Shown here: positions 40,369 through 49,647 of the stretch, piece after piece
Layout: the number at the start of each line of letters is the position of its first letter
Position numbering within the stretch: the stretch's first letter is position 1
Assembly (NCBI RefSeq): GCF_003590855.1
Contig: NZ_QYUP01000111.1
Coordinates: 1-64,000, forward strand
Length of the DNA: 64,000 nucleotides
Source of the DNA: Massilia cavernae
GTDB taxonomy: Bacteria > Pseudomonadota > Gammaproteobacteria > Burkholderiales > Burkholderiaceae_D
Direction of reading: 5' to 3'
Made by a program: the position numbers and the translations under genes
Notes under the pieces: generated by a model
What the model saw: only the letters and a program-made list of their open reading frames with translations
Told to the model about the DNA's origin: nothing
Database searches by the model: none

Positions 40369-40455
40369 TCGCGTTGCTTCCAGCGCGGCACTGGCGGCGC
40401 CGCAGGTGAACGAGCGTTTCGGGTCATGCCCGTGGGCGCTCTATCACATCGAGGT

Positions 40456-40818
40456 TCAGGCGTAAGCTTCGGCCAGGCTCATCACGCGCGGCGTGACGGC
40501 AATGCCGATGTTACCGAACAGCGCGTCGATCGCTGCCAGGTTGGCGGCGCACTCTTCCGTCTTCCAGCCGTTGAACAGGTCGGTGCCGTTCTTCTGGAAA
40601 TGCAGGTCGAGCACCTTGCCCTTGTCCTTGTGAGTGTAGCCTTGTTTTTTGGTGTTCTGGAAGCCAAGCTCGGCAAGCGCGGCGAGAACTGCTTGCGGTG
40701 GGTTGTCCGGATCGGTGGCCATGAAAATGCCGAATGTCTTTCCAGGCGGCTTGGCCGCGATATCCACTTCGTAGATGCCTGGCGCCTTGGTCACCGATGT
40801 CGATTTCAGGAATAGCAT
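40456..40818 (-). CDS. hypothetical protein, 120 residues
   Basis: The ATG at 40818 (MLFLKSTSVTKAPGIYEVDI) is preferred because GGAG lies 6 bases upstream; an ATG at 40839 is in frame. Soluble, no signal peptide, one cysteine (EECAAN). Segments such as DPDNPPQAVLAALAELGFQ and DLHFQKNGTDLFNGWK are protein-like but not recognised. It stands alone between the AlkB gene and the DUF2520 operon, all on the minus strand. Confidence 0.7.
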   Translation of the reverse strand: MLFLKSTSVTKAPGIYEVDIAAKPPGKTFGIFMATDPDNPPQAVLAALAELGFQNTKKQGYTHKDKGKVLDLHFQKNGTDLFNGWKTEECAANLAAIDALFGNIGIAVTPRVMSLAEAYA

Positions 40819-41002
40819 GTTGTCTCCGCTTGGCTTCATCAGCCTGTCTATTGAGCAATTCCGTCATCGAAGTTGCCTTAATGGAACAAGCTTATTGCCA
40901 TTTCTTGCGTTTGTCGATGAATCCTTGCATCTTTCTTGAATTAACACCGCGATTGCTTGCATCCCCGCCGCCTCGTACGTGCCGCTTTATCAAATGGTCT
41001 TT

Positions 41003-41848
41003 TCAGGCTGGTTTGTCGATTTTCTTACTGTTTCGCCTTGCCGCCAGCTGGACGGTGGCATCGGCCAGCGCCGCGTACAGCTTGCCCGCCCCGGCATCCC
41101 ATCCGGCCACCGCCACCTGCTGGCGCGCCACGGTCGCCATGTCGCCGCGCGCCACCGGGCCGCTGAGGGCTGCTTCCGGACCCAGCCGGAATACGTTTTC
41201 CAGCGTCTCCATCGCCAGCGGCCGCGCCAGTTCGCGCGCATCGGCTTCCGGAATGCCGGCCGCGACGTAGGCGCGCAGCGCGGTATCGAGCACCGTGACC
41301 AGGTAGTTGGATGCGAACACGGCGGCGGCGTGGTACACCGTCTTGGCGGCGGCGTCGACCGGCGCCAGCCGCGCGCCGATGGCCAGCAGCGCCGGTTCCA
41401 GCAGCGCCAGCGCGCCGGGCGCGCCCTCGATGCCGCACCAGGTGCCGGCGAAATCCTGCGCCACCCGGGCCGGATCGGCAAAGCTGCGGATCGGGTGTAT
41501 GCTGGCCGCCAGCGCGCCGGCGCTTGCGGCGCCGGACAGTTCGGCCGACGACTTCGCGCCGCTGCAGTGGAACACCACTGCGCCCACCAGCGCATGGCTG
41601 GCAGCCACCGCCTCGCATACCGCCGCGATCTGGTCGTCGGGCACCGCCAGCATCCACACGTCGGCCGGCCCCAGGTCCGCCATGCCCGCGGCGGGTGTGC
41701 CCGCGCCGATGAAGTCAACCGCTTCGCTGGCGCTCACGAAGGAGGTCGCCAGCACCCCGCGCACCTCGAAGGCGCCGCTGGCGGCAAACAGCCGTCCCAG
41801 CGCGCGGCCCACGTGGCCGGCGCCGATGATGTTCAGCGATGGCGGCAT
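41003..41848 (-). CDS. Rossmann-like/DUF2520 protein
   Basis: 281 residues. The N-terminal NAD(P)-binding fold (NIIGAGHVGRALGRLF) is followed by a DUF2520 C-terminal helical domain (HPIRSFADP, VYHAAAVFASNYLV), resembling ketopantoate or pyrroline-5-carboxylate reductases. The substrate is unknown. Last gene of a five-gene minus-strand operon; one base separates it from the DUF924 gene. Confidence 0.9.
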   Translation of the reverse strand: MPPSLNIIGAGHVGRALGRLFAASGAFEVRGVLATSFVSASEAVDFIGAGTPAAGMADLGPADVWMLAVPDDQIAAVCEAVAASHALVGAVVFHCSGAKSSAELSGAASAGALAASIHPIRSFADPARVAQDFAGTWCGIEGAPGALALLEPALLAIGARLAPVDAAAKTVYHAAAVFASNYLVTVLDTALRAYVAAGIPEADARELARPLAMETLENVFRLGPEAALSGPVARGDMATVARQQVAVAGWDAGAGKLYAALADATVQLAARRNSKKIDKPA

Positions 41849-41849
41849 G

Positions 41850-42428
41850 TCAGAACCCGGAGCCGGGCTGTTCGAGGTAGGCGGTTTCGTCGAGCGTCGA
41901 GGCGCGGCCGAGGATCGCGTTGCGGTGCGGGAAGCGGCCGAAACGCGCGATCACGCCGCGGTGGCGGTGCGCGTAGTCGAGCATGTCGTTGAATCCTTCG
42001 TGCTGCATCGTCAGCCCGGTGAACAGGCGCACCGCTGTTTCCTGCATGGCCGCGTCCTCGGCATGCTCGAACGGCATGTAGGCGAAGGCGCGCTGCAGCG
42101 GCATGAGCGCGCGGTCGCCGCCGCTTTCCACCAGCTGGCTCGCGGCCGCCAGCGCCAGCGTATCGCCGGCAAACGATTCGGGCTTGCCGCGCGCGCTGTT
42201 GCGGGTGAACTGGTCGAGCACCAGGATGCGCGCCAGCGTGCCTTGCGGCCCCTGCGCATCCCATTCGCGCAGCCCGCCGGCCACCGCCAGCGCGATGGTG
42301 GCGCCGAAGCGCTGCGCGATCGCGGCGTCGAAGGCTTCGTCCTTGCGGAACCATTCGGCGCGAAACTTTCCATATCCTTCGTGCGAAGGCGGCAGGAACC
42401 AGAAATCGAGTACGTCTTGCGGGGTCAC
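41850..42428 (-). CDS. DUF924 family protein
   Basis: 192 residues with the DUF924 features VLDFWF at the start, LVLDQFTRNSARG in the middle and GRFPHRNAILGR near the end. It is an all-helical TPR-like fold of unknown function. Operon position: after mgtC-like (24-bp gap) and directly before DUF2520. Confidence 0.92.
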   Translation of the reverse strand: MTPQDVLDFWFLPPSHEGYGKFRAEWFRKDEAFDAAIAQRFGATIALAVAGGLREWDAQGPQGTLARILVLDQFTRNSARGKPESFAGDTLALAAASQLVESGGDRALMPLQRAFAYMPFEHAEDAAMQETAVRLFTGLTMQHEGFNDMLDYAHRHRGVIARFGRFPHRNAILGRASTLDETAYLEQPGSGF

Positions 42429-42452
42429 GTTTTTCCTTTATTCAGGTGCGGC

Positions 42453-43205
42453 TCAGTTGCGGGCGTGCGCCAGCTTGAAGCTGGCGATGCTTTCGTGCGT
42501 CGCCAGTTCCTGCGCCAGCTCGGACAGCGGCGCGCCGCTGTGCTTCGACAGCGCCAGCGCGACGAAGCGCCATTCCTGGGCGCCGCCTTCGCTGCCGATG
42601 GTCAGCGAACCGCCAGCGATGGTGTAGCCGCGCTCCAGCGCCATGCGGCGCAGTCCTTCCTCGTGCGGCAGGAAGCCGTCCTTGAAGCGCAGGGTGATCG
42701 CTACCGCATGGCGCGACGGCAGGATCGATTCGAGTTTCGACAGGTAGACCATGATGCCCGCTGCCAGCACGGCCAGCCCGATCGCGGCCAGGTACATGCC
42801 CAGCCCGACCATGATGCCGATCGCCGACGAGGCCCAGATCGAGGCGGCCGTGGTCAGCCCGCTGATGCTGAAGCCCTCGCGCATGATCACGCCCGCGCCC
42901 AGGAAGCCGATGCCGGTGACGATACCCTGGATCACGCGGGTCGGGTCGACGGCGCTGTACATGGCCGCATGCTGGCCGGCGAACCAGGCGTCGGGATGCC
43001 CGGCTACCGCCATCATCGCGGCCGACGCCATGCACACCAGCCCGTAGGTGCGCATGCCGGCAGCACGCCCGTGGTAGCTGCGCTCGTAACCGACCACCAG
43101 GCCGAGCGCCAGCGCGCCTGCCATGTTCAGCAGGATCAATATGTTGGCCGCCACTTCCGGCTGCGACCAGTACGAAGCAAACAATTCGGGCCAGGATAAC
43201 GGCAT
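42453..43205 (-). CDS. MgtC/SapB family membrane protein
   Basis: 250 residues. Five or so N-terminal membrane helices include the MgtC core LVVGYERSYHGRAAGMRTYGLV and GFLGAGVIMREG, and a cytoplasmic ACT-like C-terminal domain follows (about 160-250). MgtC proteins modulate ATP synthase and magnesium homeostasis; SapB-type relatives are less well understood. No magnesium-sensing leader is evident, as the gene lies inside an operon. Confidence 0.92.
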   Translation of the reverse strand: MPLSWPELFASYWSQPEVAANILILLNMAGALALGLVVGYERSYHGRAAGMRTYGLVCMASAAMMAVAGHPDAWFAGQHAAMYSAVDPTRVIQGIVTGIGFLGAGVIMREGFSISGLTTAASIWASSAIGIMVGLGMYLAAIGLAVLAAGIMVYLSKLESILPSRHAVAITLRFKDGFLPHEEGLRRMALERGYTIAGGSLTIGSEGGAQEWRFVALALSKHSGAPLSELAQELATHESIASFKLAHARN

Positions 43206-43230
43206 ATGCTTCTTTCGTCGAAGGCCTTGC

Positions 43231-43500
43231 TTATTCGGGTTTGTTTTTCTTTACCAGCTGTTTTTCGAATTCGACGTCGTTCTTGCTGACGCGGCGCACT
43301 TCCTGCGGCCCCAGCTTGTTGACGAACTTGACGAAGTCGTCGAGTTCAAGCGGTGCGCACAACGGCGGCTCGCCCGGCCGCTCGCTGAGGCAGAACAGGC
43401 CGTCACCGGTGCGGACCATCGAATAGCCGGCATGGCCGGTGCGGTTCTTCAGCCGCTCGACGGCCGTGCTGGCGCGGGTGGATCGTGCGCTTCCTGCCAT
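43231..43500 (-). CDS. small hypothetical protein, 89 residues
   Basis: The ATG at 43500 overlaps the TGA of the aminopeptidase P gene (ATGA) and is preceded by GGAGG, so translation is coupled. The protein is basic at the N-terminus (MAGSARSTRASTAVERLK) and ends in a lysine-rich tail (VKKNKPE). The middle part (YSMVRTGDGLFCLSERPGE) looks folded. Not recognised. Second gene of the operon. Confidence 0.75.
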   Translation of the reverse strand: MAGSARSTRASTAVERLKNRTGHAGYSMVRTGDGLFCLSERPGEPPLCAPLELDDFVKFVNKLGPQEVRRVSKNDVEFEKQLVKKNKPE

Positions 43501-45320
43501 CAGATTGCCTCCGTTCGGGTGTGTAGCCATGCCGCCGCTTCGCCTTCCACATGGGGCGCAAGGCGTGCGCGCACGGTTGCGTGGTAGTCGTTGATCCACT
43601 GGCGCTCATCAAGGCGCAGGATCGACAGGTCCAAGCAGCGCGTGTCGATCGGACACAGGGTCAGCGTTTCGAAGCGCAGGAATTCGCCGAATTCGCTCAC
43701 CTCGCCCTCCACGTTCAGCACCAGGTTCTCGATACGGATGCCCCACTTGCCAGGCCGGTAGATGCCCGGCTCGATGGAGGTGATCATGCCGGCTTCCATC
43801 GCGGTGTGCGGTTCCGGCGCGGCACTCGGCGAAATCGACTGTGGCCCTTCGTGCACGTTGAGGAAGTAGCCGACGCCATGGCCGGTGCCGTGGCCGTAGT
43901 CGGCGCCCGCGGCCCACAGCGGGGCACGCGCGATCGCGTCGAGCATCGGCGAGCGCGCGTCGCGCGGGTACTGCGCGCACGACAGTGCGATCAGGCCCTT
44001 GAGCACCAGGGTGAAGTCGCGCCGGTGCTTTCCGTCGATGGCGCCTACCGCCACCACGCGGGTAATGTCGGTGGTACCCCCCAGGTACTGGCCGCCGGAG
44101 TCGATCAGCAGCAGTCCGTCGCCTTCGATGACGGCATGCGCATTATCCGTCGCGCGGTAATGCATGATCGCGCCGTTGGCGTTGAAGCCCGCGATCGTGC
44201 CGAAGCTGGGGCCGACGAAGCCGGGACGGCGCGCGCGCGCCGCGGTGATGCGGCGGTCGATTTCAAGCTCGGTCAGCGGCTCGCGCTGCGGGTCGGCCAG
44301 GGTGGCTTCCAGCCAGGCGAAGAATTCGCACAGCGCGGCGCCGTCCTGCTCCATCGTTGCGCGCACGTGCGCGGCCTCGGCGCCGGTCTTGCGCGACTTG
44401 GCGAAGGTGGTCGGGTTGACCGCTTCCACCACGCGGGCGCCGCTGCCGACCGAGGTACGCATGCCCGCCGTGATCCGGCGCGGGTCGACCAGCAGCGTCG
44501 TGTCGGTGCCCAGCACGGCCAGCGCGTCGGCGGCATCCGCATATGGCGCGAGTTCGACGCCGTCGGCCGCAAGGCGGGCGCGCAGCTCGAAAGGAATCTT
44601 GCCCTCGCCGACGAACAGCGTTGCCGCCTGCGGCGTTACCAGCGCATGGGCCAGGAACACTGGGTTGAAGGTGACGTCGGCGCCGCGCAGGTTGAACAGG
44701 TAAGCGATGTCGTCCAGCGTGGAGATGAAGTGCGCGTTGGCGCCCGCGGACGCCATGGCGGCGCGGGTCGCGGCCAGCTTGTCGGCGCGCGTGGTCGCCG
44801 CGTACGGCGCCGCATGCTCGAACACCGCGTCATCCGGCAGGCCGGGACGGTCGCTCCACACTTCGTCGAGCAGGTCGACGTCAAGGCGCAGCACGATATC
44901 GCGCACGGAAAGCGCATCCGACAGCAGGCGCGCGGTGGACAGGCCCAGCACGCGGGCGTCCACGGCCACGGTTTGCCCGGGTGCCATGTTCGCTGCCAGC
45001 CAGTCGATGTGCAGCAGGCTGGCGCCAGACGGAATCTTCATCAGGTCGATGGCGCTGCCGGCCAGTTCAGTCTCGGCCTGGGTCCAGTAGCGGCCGTCGG
45101 TCCACACGCCGGCAAAGGTATCGGTAGCGATGAAGGTGCCGACCGAGCCGGTGAAGCCGGACAGCCACTCGCGGCCCTTCCAGTGATCCGGCAGGTATTC
45201 GGACAGATGCGGATCGGCCGAAGGCACGACGAAGGCATCAATCTTGTGGCGGCGCATGGCCGCGCGCAGCGCCTCGAGGCGTGCTGCGCGTGGGTCCTGC
45301 GCGGAAGTGGTCGGCGTCAT
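43500..45320 (-). CDS. aminopeptidase P family protein (M24)
   Basis: 606 residues, the long, eukaryote-like XPNPEP1 type with two N-terminal creatinase-like domains before the C-terminal pita-bread domain. Metal ligands are seen in LLLIDSGGQYLGGTTDITR (two Asp), HGTGHGVGYFLNVHEG (His), TSIEPGIYRPG (Glu) and GIRIENLVLNV (Glu). It removes N-terminal residues before proline. First gene of the five-gene operon running down to DUF2520. Confidence 0.94.
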   Translation of the reverse strand: MTPTTSAQDPRAARLEALRAAMRRHKIDAFVVPSADPHLSEYLPDHWKGREWLSGFTGSVGTFIATDTFAGVWTDGRYWTQAETELAGSAIDLMKIPSGASLLHIDWLAANMAPGQTVAVDARVLGLSTARLLSDALSVRDIVLRLDVDLLDEVWSDRPGLPDDAVFEHAAPYAATTRADKLAATRAAMASAGANAHFISTLDDIAYLFNLRGADVTFNPVFLAHALVTPQAATLFVGEGKIPFELRARLAADGVELAPYADAADALAVLGTDTTLLVDPRRITAGMRTSVGSGARVVEAVNPTTFAKSRKTGAEAAHVRATMEQDGAALCEFFAWLEATLADPQREPLTELEIDRRITAARARRPGFVGPSFGTIAGFNANGAIMHYRATDNAHAVIEGDGLLLIDSGGQYLGGTTDITRVVAVGAIDGKHRRDFTLVLKGLIALSCAQYPRDARSPMLDAIARAPLWAAGADYGHGTGHGVGYFLNVHEGPQSISPSAAPEPHTAMEAGMITSIEPGIYRPGKWGIRIENLVLNVEGEVSEFGEFLRFETLTLCPIDTRCLDLSILRLDERQWINDYHATVRARLAPHVEGEAAAWLHTRTEAI

Positions 45321-45517
45321 ATTTCAGCAATCGAATTCGTTGTTCCTATGATACCTCCTGCACCCGCGTGGCGTGCAAGCTGTTTCCTTGTCGGAAAAAT
45401 CTGCATGCAAGAAGATTCAAGCGGAACCGAGGACTGGTTCTACTTTCCCCAGTACCTGTTCCGCACGCAGGCAAGGCCGGCGACAATCGGGCCACTCGAT
45501 TATTCAAGAGGTCGCAC

Positions 45518-46033
45518 ATGCGCATCAAGTCACCTGTCTTTAGCTGGGTTTTATTCGCTTGCGTGGCGCTCGCCACATGTCCTGCCTGGGCGGGCAAAGC
45601 GGAACATTCAATCGCAGGCGTTTATGCGTTCGAGGGCGTCGGCAAGTACGGGCCTGGCGATTTTTCCAGTCCCCTGGTCGATTTCCGGCAAATCAAGCCA
45701 TCGAGCGAAATCGAGATCGCCGATACAGGTTCAAGCTCAGTGCGGTTGCGCTTTGTACGCACCGACGGTGCACCTGTGGAAACGGTCATCGACCTGGGAC
45801 AGGCAAGATTTGTCCGTCACGACGGGGCGATAGAATTTGAAGTTGAGATAGCCCCTGTCGGCGCGCGTATCTTGCCTGGAAAAACCATCCTGACGAAAAA
45901 GCTGGTCTTCAAGAGGGATGAGCAGGGCAATCTACGGATACACCGCACTATCGCCGAGAAAGGATTCATCTTGTTCCTCATACCGTTCTCTGAGAAACAT
46001 GAATCCACCCTGACACTTCCACGCGCCGGCTAA
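45518..46033 (+). CDS. exported hypothetical protein, 171 residues
   Basis: A signal peptide (MRIKSPVFSWVLFACVALATCPAWA) is followed by a mostly beta-strand domain (SVRLRFVRTDGAPVETVID, AIEFEVEIAPVGARILPG) and a hydrophobic near-C-terminal stretch GFILFLIPF. AGAGG precedes the ATG. It is convergent with the Crp/Fnr gene, and the two stop codons overlap in CTAA. No family recognised. Confidence 0.75.
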   Translation: MRIKSPVFSWVLFACVALATCPAWAGKAEHSIAGVYAFEGVGKYGPGDFSSPLVDFRQIKPSSEIEIADTGSSSVRLRFVRTDGAPVETVIDLGQARFVRHDGAIEFEVEIAPVGARILPGKTILTKKLVFKRDEQGNLRIHRTIAEKGFILFLIPFSEKHESTLTLPRAG

Positions 46034-46716
46034 GCCTCGAACTGGCGCAGCCCTTCCACGTCGAGCACGCGGATGCCGCCGTAGTCGAGCCGCAGCAGGC
46101 CTTCCTTCTCCAGCAGCTGCAAGGCCTGGTTGGCGCGCTGGCGCGAGGCGCCGGACAGGTAGCCGATCTCCTCCTGCGAAATCTGGACCGTCTTGTCGAC
46201 GCCGGGATAGAGGTGGTTGTTGAACATGGCGGCCAGGCAACGCGCCACCCGCGTGTCGACGTTGAGCATGCGGTCGGTTTCCACCAGGCCGATGAACTGT
46301 CCGAGCCGCTCATTGAGCTGCATCAACAAAAAGCGGGTAAACGGCAAACTTGTTTCGAGCAGCCACTCGAACGTAGCGCGCGGCATCTGGGCTACGCGGC
46401 TGTCGCGCAGCGCGATCACGTCGTACTTGCGGTGGTCGTCCTTCAGCAGCGAGCCCTCGCCGAACCAGGCGCCGGTGGGCACGCCGGTAAACGTCACGCT
46501 CTTGCCCGCCGCCGAAAAATTATTCATCTTGACCAGGCCTTCGATGATGCCGGTCCAGCTTTCCACCGGCTCGCCCTTGCGGAATACGAAGCCGCCCTTC
46601 GGCACGAACTGCTCGAAAGTATCGGCCTCCACGCGCGCCATCTGCGCTGCGCTCAGGCAACGCGACCAGATGGTTGCTCGCAGGTGTTCTTTCAGTGTCT
46701 GTACTTGATTTGTCAT
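46030..46716 (-). CDS. Crp/Fnr family transcriptional regulator
   Basis: 228 residues from the ATG at 46716; in-frame ATGs at 46731 and 46752 are alternatives, but the latter lies in a palindrome. It has an N-terminal cyclic-nucleotide-binding-like beta-roll (PKGGFVFRKGEPVESWTGI, GAWFGEGSLL), a dimer helix, and a C-terminal helix-turn-helix (ISQEEIGYLSGASRQRANQ). It lacks the N-terminal cysteine cluster of FNR, so it does not bind the oxygen-sensing Fe-S cluster. It is divergent from the acyl-CoA synthetase/liv operon and is the obvious candidate regulator. Confidence 0.9.
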   Translation of the reverse strand: MTNQVQTLKEHLRATIWSRCLSAAQMARVEADTFEQFVPKGGFVFRKGEPVESWTGIIEGLVKMNNFSAAGKSVTFTGVPTGAWFGEGSLLKDDHRKYDVIALRDSRVAQMPRATFEWLLETSLPFTRFLLMQLNERLGQFIGLVETDRMLNVDTRVARCLAAMFNNHLYPGVDKTVQISQEEIGYLSGASRQRANQALQLLEKEGLLRLDYGGIRVLDVEGLRQFEA

Positions 46717-46745
46717 TGTGCGTCGCAGCATCGAAAGTCCGCCAA

Positions 46746-46763
46746 TTGTCATCCAAATGACAA
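46746..46763. promoter_or_regulatory. palindromic operator candidate in the Crp/Fnr - acyl-CoA synthetase divergent region
   Basis: ttgtcatccaaatgacaa is a perfect 7-bp inverted repeat with a 4-nt centre, the geometry of Crp/Fnr-family sites. It lies 30 bases upstream of the preferred start of the regulator and about 100 bases upstream of the divergent acyl-CoA synthetase start. Autoregulation and control of the divergent operon are inferred. Confidence 0.55.
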
Positions 46764-46861
46764 CACGGGAATCGTTCGCAGGCTAATATCATCACACAAA
46801 AATAACATCACGCCTGCAAATACCTTTGCATGGCATGAATGTATCGACAAAGGGGACAGCG

Positions 46862-48817
46862 GTGCAACCATCCGAAGGATCGCAACTGCAGACTTTTCCG
46901 CGCCATATGCTGGCTCACGGCCAGATGCGCGGCACACGCCCGGCCTACCGCGAGAAGTACCTGGGCATCTGGCAGACCTGGAACTGGGCGCAGGTGAACG
47001 ACGAAGTGCGCGCACTGGCCTGCGGGCTTGCCGCCATCGGCTTCAAGCGTGGCATGAACCTCGCCATCATCGGCGACAACCGCCCCCGCCTTTACTGGTC
47101 GATGCTGGCGGCCCAGTGCCTGGGCGGCGTGCCGGTCCCGCTGTACCAGGACGCGCCGGCGGCGGACATGGCCTACGTGCTGAACGACGCCGAGATCGCC
47201 TACGCCGTGGTCGAGGACCAGGAACAGGTCGACAAGCTGATGGAACTGCGCGCCCTGTGCCCGCAGGTGACCAGCATCGTGTTCGAGGACGAGCGCGGCA
47301 TGCGCCACTACGCGCAGGAAGGGCTGATGTCGATCGCCCGGCTGCAGCAGCTTGGACGCGAGTACGACAAGGCCCATCCCGGCTTTTTCGAGGCCGCGGT
47401 CGAAGCGGGGCGCGGCGCCGACACCGCCATCATCCTGTACACCTCCGGCACCACCGGCAAGCCGAAGGGCGTGGTGCAGTCGCACGCCTCGCTGATCGCG
47501 GCAGGCACCGGCGCGGTCGGCTTCGACCGGCTGACCGACCATGAGGACGTGCTGTCCTACTTGCCGATGGCATGGGTGGGCGACTGCCTGTTCTCGATGG
47601 CGCAGGCTTTGGTGGCCGGTTTCACCGTCAACTGCCCAGAGTCGGGCGACACCGTGCTGACCGACCTGCGCGAAATCGGCCCGACCTTCTACTTCGCGCC
47701 GCCTCGCGTGTTCGAGAACATGCTGACCACGGTGATGATCCGCATGGAAGACGCCGGCGCCATCAAGCGCCGCATGTTCGCCTACTTCATGGACGTGGCC
47801 AAACGCAGCGGCTCCGATATCCTGGACGGCAAGCCGGTACCGGCCCTCGAGCGCCTCAAGTACGCCATCGGCAAGCTGCTGGTGTATGGCCCGCTGAAGA
47901 ACGTGCTTGGCATGTCGCGCATCCGCGTCGCCTACACCGCGGGCGCGGCGATCGGGCCTGACCTGTTCCGCTTCTACCGCTCGATCGGCGTCAACCTCAA
48001 GCAGCTGTATGGCTCCACCGAAACCTGCGCCTATGTGTGCCTGCAGCCGGACCGGAACATCAAGTTCGACAGCGTGGGCCTGCCCGCGCCCGGCGTCGAA
48101 GTAAAACTTGCCGACAACGGCGAGGTGCTGGTCAAGTCGCCCGCCACCATGGACGGCTACTTCAAGCGTCCCGACGCCACCGCCGAAGTGATCGACGCCA
48201 ACGGCTACTTCCACACCGGCGACGCCGGCATCTTCGACGCCGAGGGCCACCTGAAGATCATCGACCGCGCGGCCGACGTGGGCAAGATGAACGGCGGCGC
48301 CATCTTCGCGCCCAACTACATCGAGAACAAGCTGAAGTTCTTCCCGTTCATTAAGGAGGCGGTCGCCTTCGGCAATGCGCGCGACCAGGTCTGCGCCTTC
48401 ATTAACATCGACATGGAAGCCGTCGGCAACTGGGCGGAAAGGCGCAACATCGCCTACTCCGGCTATACCGACCTGGCCGCGCATCCGCAAACCTATGAGC
48501 TGATCCGCGACTGCGTGGAAAAGGTCAATGCCGACCTGGCCGGCGAGGCGCTGATGTCCGACACCCAGGTCCACCGCTTCCTGGTGCTGCACAAGGAGCT
48601 CGACCCGGACGACGACGAACTGACCCGCACCCGCAAGGTGCGCCGCAAGTTCATCGCCGAGAAGTATGCGGTGCTGATCGATGCTCTCTACGGCGGCAAG
48701 GCCAGCCAGTTCATCACCACCCAGGTCAAGTTCGAGGACGGCCGCACCGGCACCGTCAGCGCCGACCTGCGCATCTGCGAAGCCAAAACCTACCCATCGA
48801 TGGAGGCGGCTGCGTGA
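46862..48817 (+). CDS. long-chain-type AMP-forming acyl-CoA synthetase
   Basis: 651 residues. The ATP-binding loop is LYTSGTTGKPKGV, followed by the adenylation motifs GSTETCAYV and DGYFKRPDATAEV with YFHTGDAGIF. The C-terminal part ends with TRTRKVRRKFI. The architecture is that of bacterial long-chain acyl-CoA synthetases of the FadD15 type. The GTG start at 46862 is favoured by AAGGGG upstream; in-frame ATGs at 46826 and 46835 lack a ribosome site. Its stop overlaps the start of the ABC ATPase gene. It probably activates the substrate brought in by the downstream importer. Confidence 0.92.
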   Translation: MQPSEGSQLQTFPRHMLAHGQMRGTRPAYREKYLGIWQTWNWAQVNDEVRALACGLAAIGFKRGMNLAIIGDNRPRLYWSMLAAQCLGGVPVPLYQDAPAADMAYVLNDAEIAYAVVEDQEQVDKLMELRALCPQVTSIVFEDERGMRHYAQEGLMSIARLQQLGREYDKAHPGFFEAAVEAGRGADTAIILYTSGTTGKPKGVVQSHASLIAAGTGAVGFDRLTDHEDVLSYLPMAWVGDCLFSMAQALVAGFTVNCPESGDTVLTDLREIGPTFYFAPPRVFENMLTTVMIRMEDAGAIKRRMFAYFMDVAKRSGSDILDGKPVPALERLKYAIGKLLVYGPLKNVLGMSRIRVAYTAGAAIGPDLFRFYRSIGVNLKQLYGSTETCAYVCLQPDRNIKFDSVGLPAPGVEVKLADNGEVLVKSPATMDGYFKRPDATAEVIDANGYFHTGDAGIFDAEGHLKIIDRAADVGKMNGGAIFAPNYIENKLKFFPFIKEAVAFGNARDQVCAFINIDMEAVGNWAERRNIAYSGYTDLAAHPQTYELIRDCVEKVNADLAGEALMSDTQVHRFLVLHKELDPDDDELTRTRKVRRKFIAEKYAVLIDALYGGKASQFITTQVKFEDGRTGTVSADLRICEAKTYPSMEAAA

Positions 48818-49647
48818 CGGCGCCGGATACCATGAACATGTCAGAACCAAGCGGCTCCCCAGGATCGGCGCGCACCATCGGCCCGGTCATCCTCGACCTC
48901 AAGAACATTTCGCTGTCCTTCGGCGGCGTCAAGGCGCTGACCGACATTTCCTTCGACGTGCGCCAGCACGAGATCCGCGCGATCATCGGGCCGAACGGCG
49001 CCGGCAAGAGCTCGATGCTCAACGTGATCAACGGCGTGTACCGCCCGCAACAGGGCGAGATCGTGCTGCGCGGCGTGCCGCGCCGGAACATGGACTGCTA
49101 CGCGGCGGCCAAGGCCGGCGTCGCGCGCACCTTCCAGAACATCGCGCTGTTCAAGGGCATGACGGTACTGGACAACATCATGACCGGCCGTAACCTGAAG
49201 ATGAAGTCCAACTTCCTGATGCAGGCGCTGTACCTCGGCCCGGCGCGGCGCGAGGAGATCGCGCACCGCGCGAAGGTGGAGCAGATCATCGACTTCCTCG
49301 AGATCCAGGCGATCCGCAAGACGCCGGTCGGGCGTTTGCCGTATGGCCTGCAAAAGCGCGTGGAGCTGGGACGCGCGCTGGCAGCCGAACCGGACATCCT
49401 GCTGCTGGACGAGCCGATGGCGGGCATGAACGTGGAGGAGAAGCAGGACATGTGCCGCTTCATCCTCGACGTGAACGACCAGTTCGGGACCACCATCGTG
49501 CTGATCGAGCATGACATGGGTGTGGTGATGGATATCTCGGACCGCGTGGTGGTGCTCGATTACGGCAAGAAGATCGGGGACGGCACGCCGGATGAGGTGC
49601 GCAGCAACCAGAACGTCATCAATGCATATCTTGGAGTGGCACACTAA
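48814..49647 (+). CDS. liv-type ABC importer ATP-binding protein (LivG-like)
   Basis: 277 residues. Walker A is GPNGAGKSS, the signature region is LPYGLQKRVELGRAL, and Walker B is ILLLDEPMAGMN, followed by LIEHDMGVVMDI. The form is that of LivG in branched-chain amino acid type importers (HAAT family). The GTG at 48814 overlaps the synthetase TGA; an ATG at 48832 is an alternative. Its TAA overlaps the ATG of the permease (TAATG). Confidence 0.95.
   Translation: MTAPDTMNMSEPSGSPGSARTIGPVILDLKNISLSFGGVKALTDISFDVRQHEIRAIIGPNGAGKSSMLNVINGVYRPQQGEIVLRGVPRRNMDCYAAAKAGVARTFQNIALFKGMTVLDNIMTGRNLKMKSNFLMQALYLGPARREEIAHRAKVEQIIDFLEIQAIRKTPVGRLPYGLQKRVELGRALAAEPDILLLDEPMAGMNVEEKQDMCRFILDVNDQFGTTIVLIEHDMGVVMDISDRVVVLDYGKKIGDGTPDEVRSNQNVINAYLGVAH

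Noticed and set aside
43551-45833. A 760-codon plus-strand frame opposite aminopeptidase P
   Set aside because: Antisense mirror; the real exported protein in the second half starts at 45518 in another frame.
46030-46716. FNR oxygen sensor as the product of the Crp/Fnr gene
   Set aside because: The N-terminal cysteine cluster required for the 4Fe-4S cluster is absent; only isolated cysteines occur.
46808-48850. A 680-codon minus-strand frame opposite the acyl-CoA synthetase
   Set aside because: Antisense mirror of a gene with all adenylation motifs; His/Val/Arg-biased translation.
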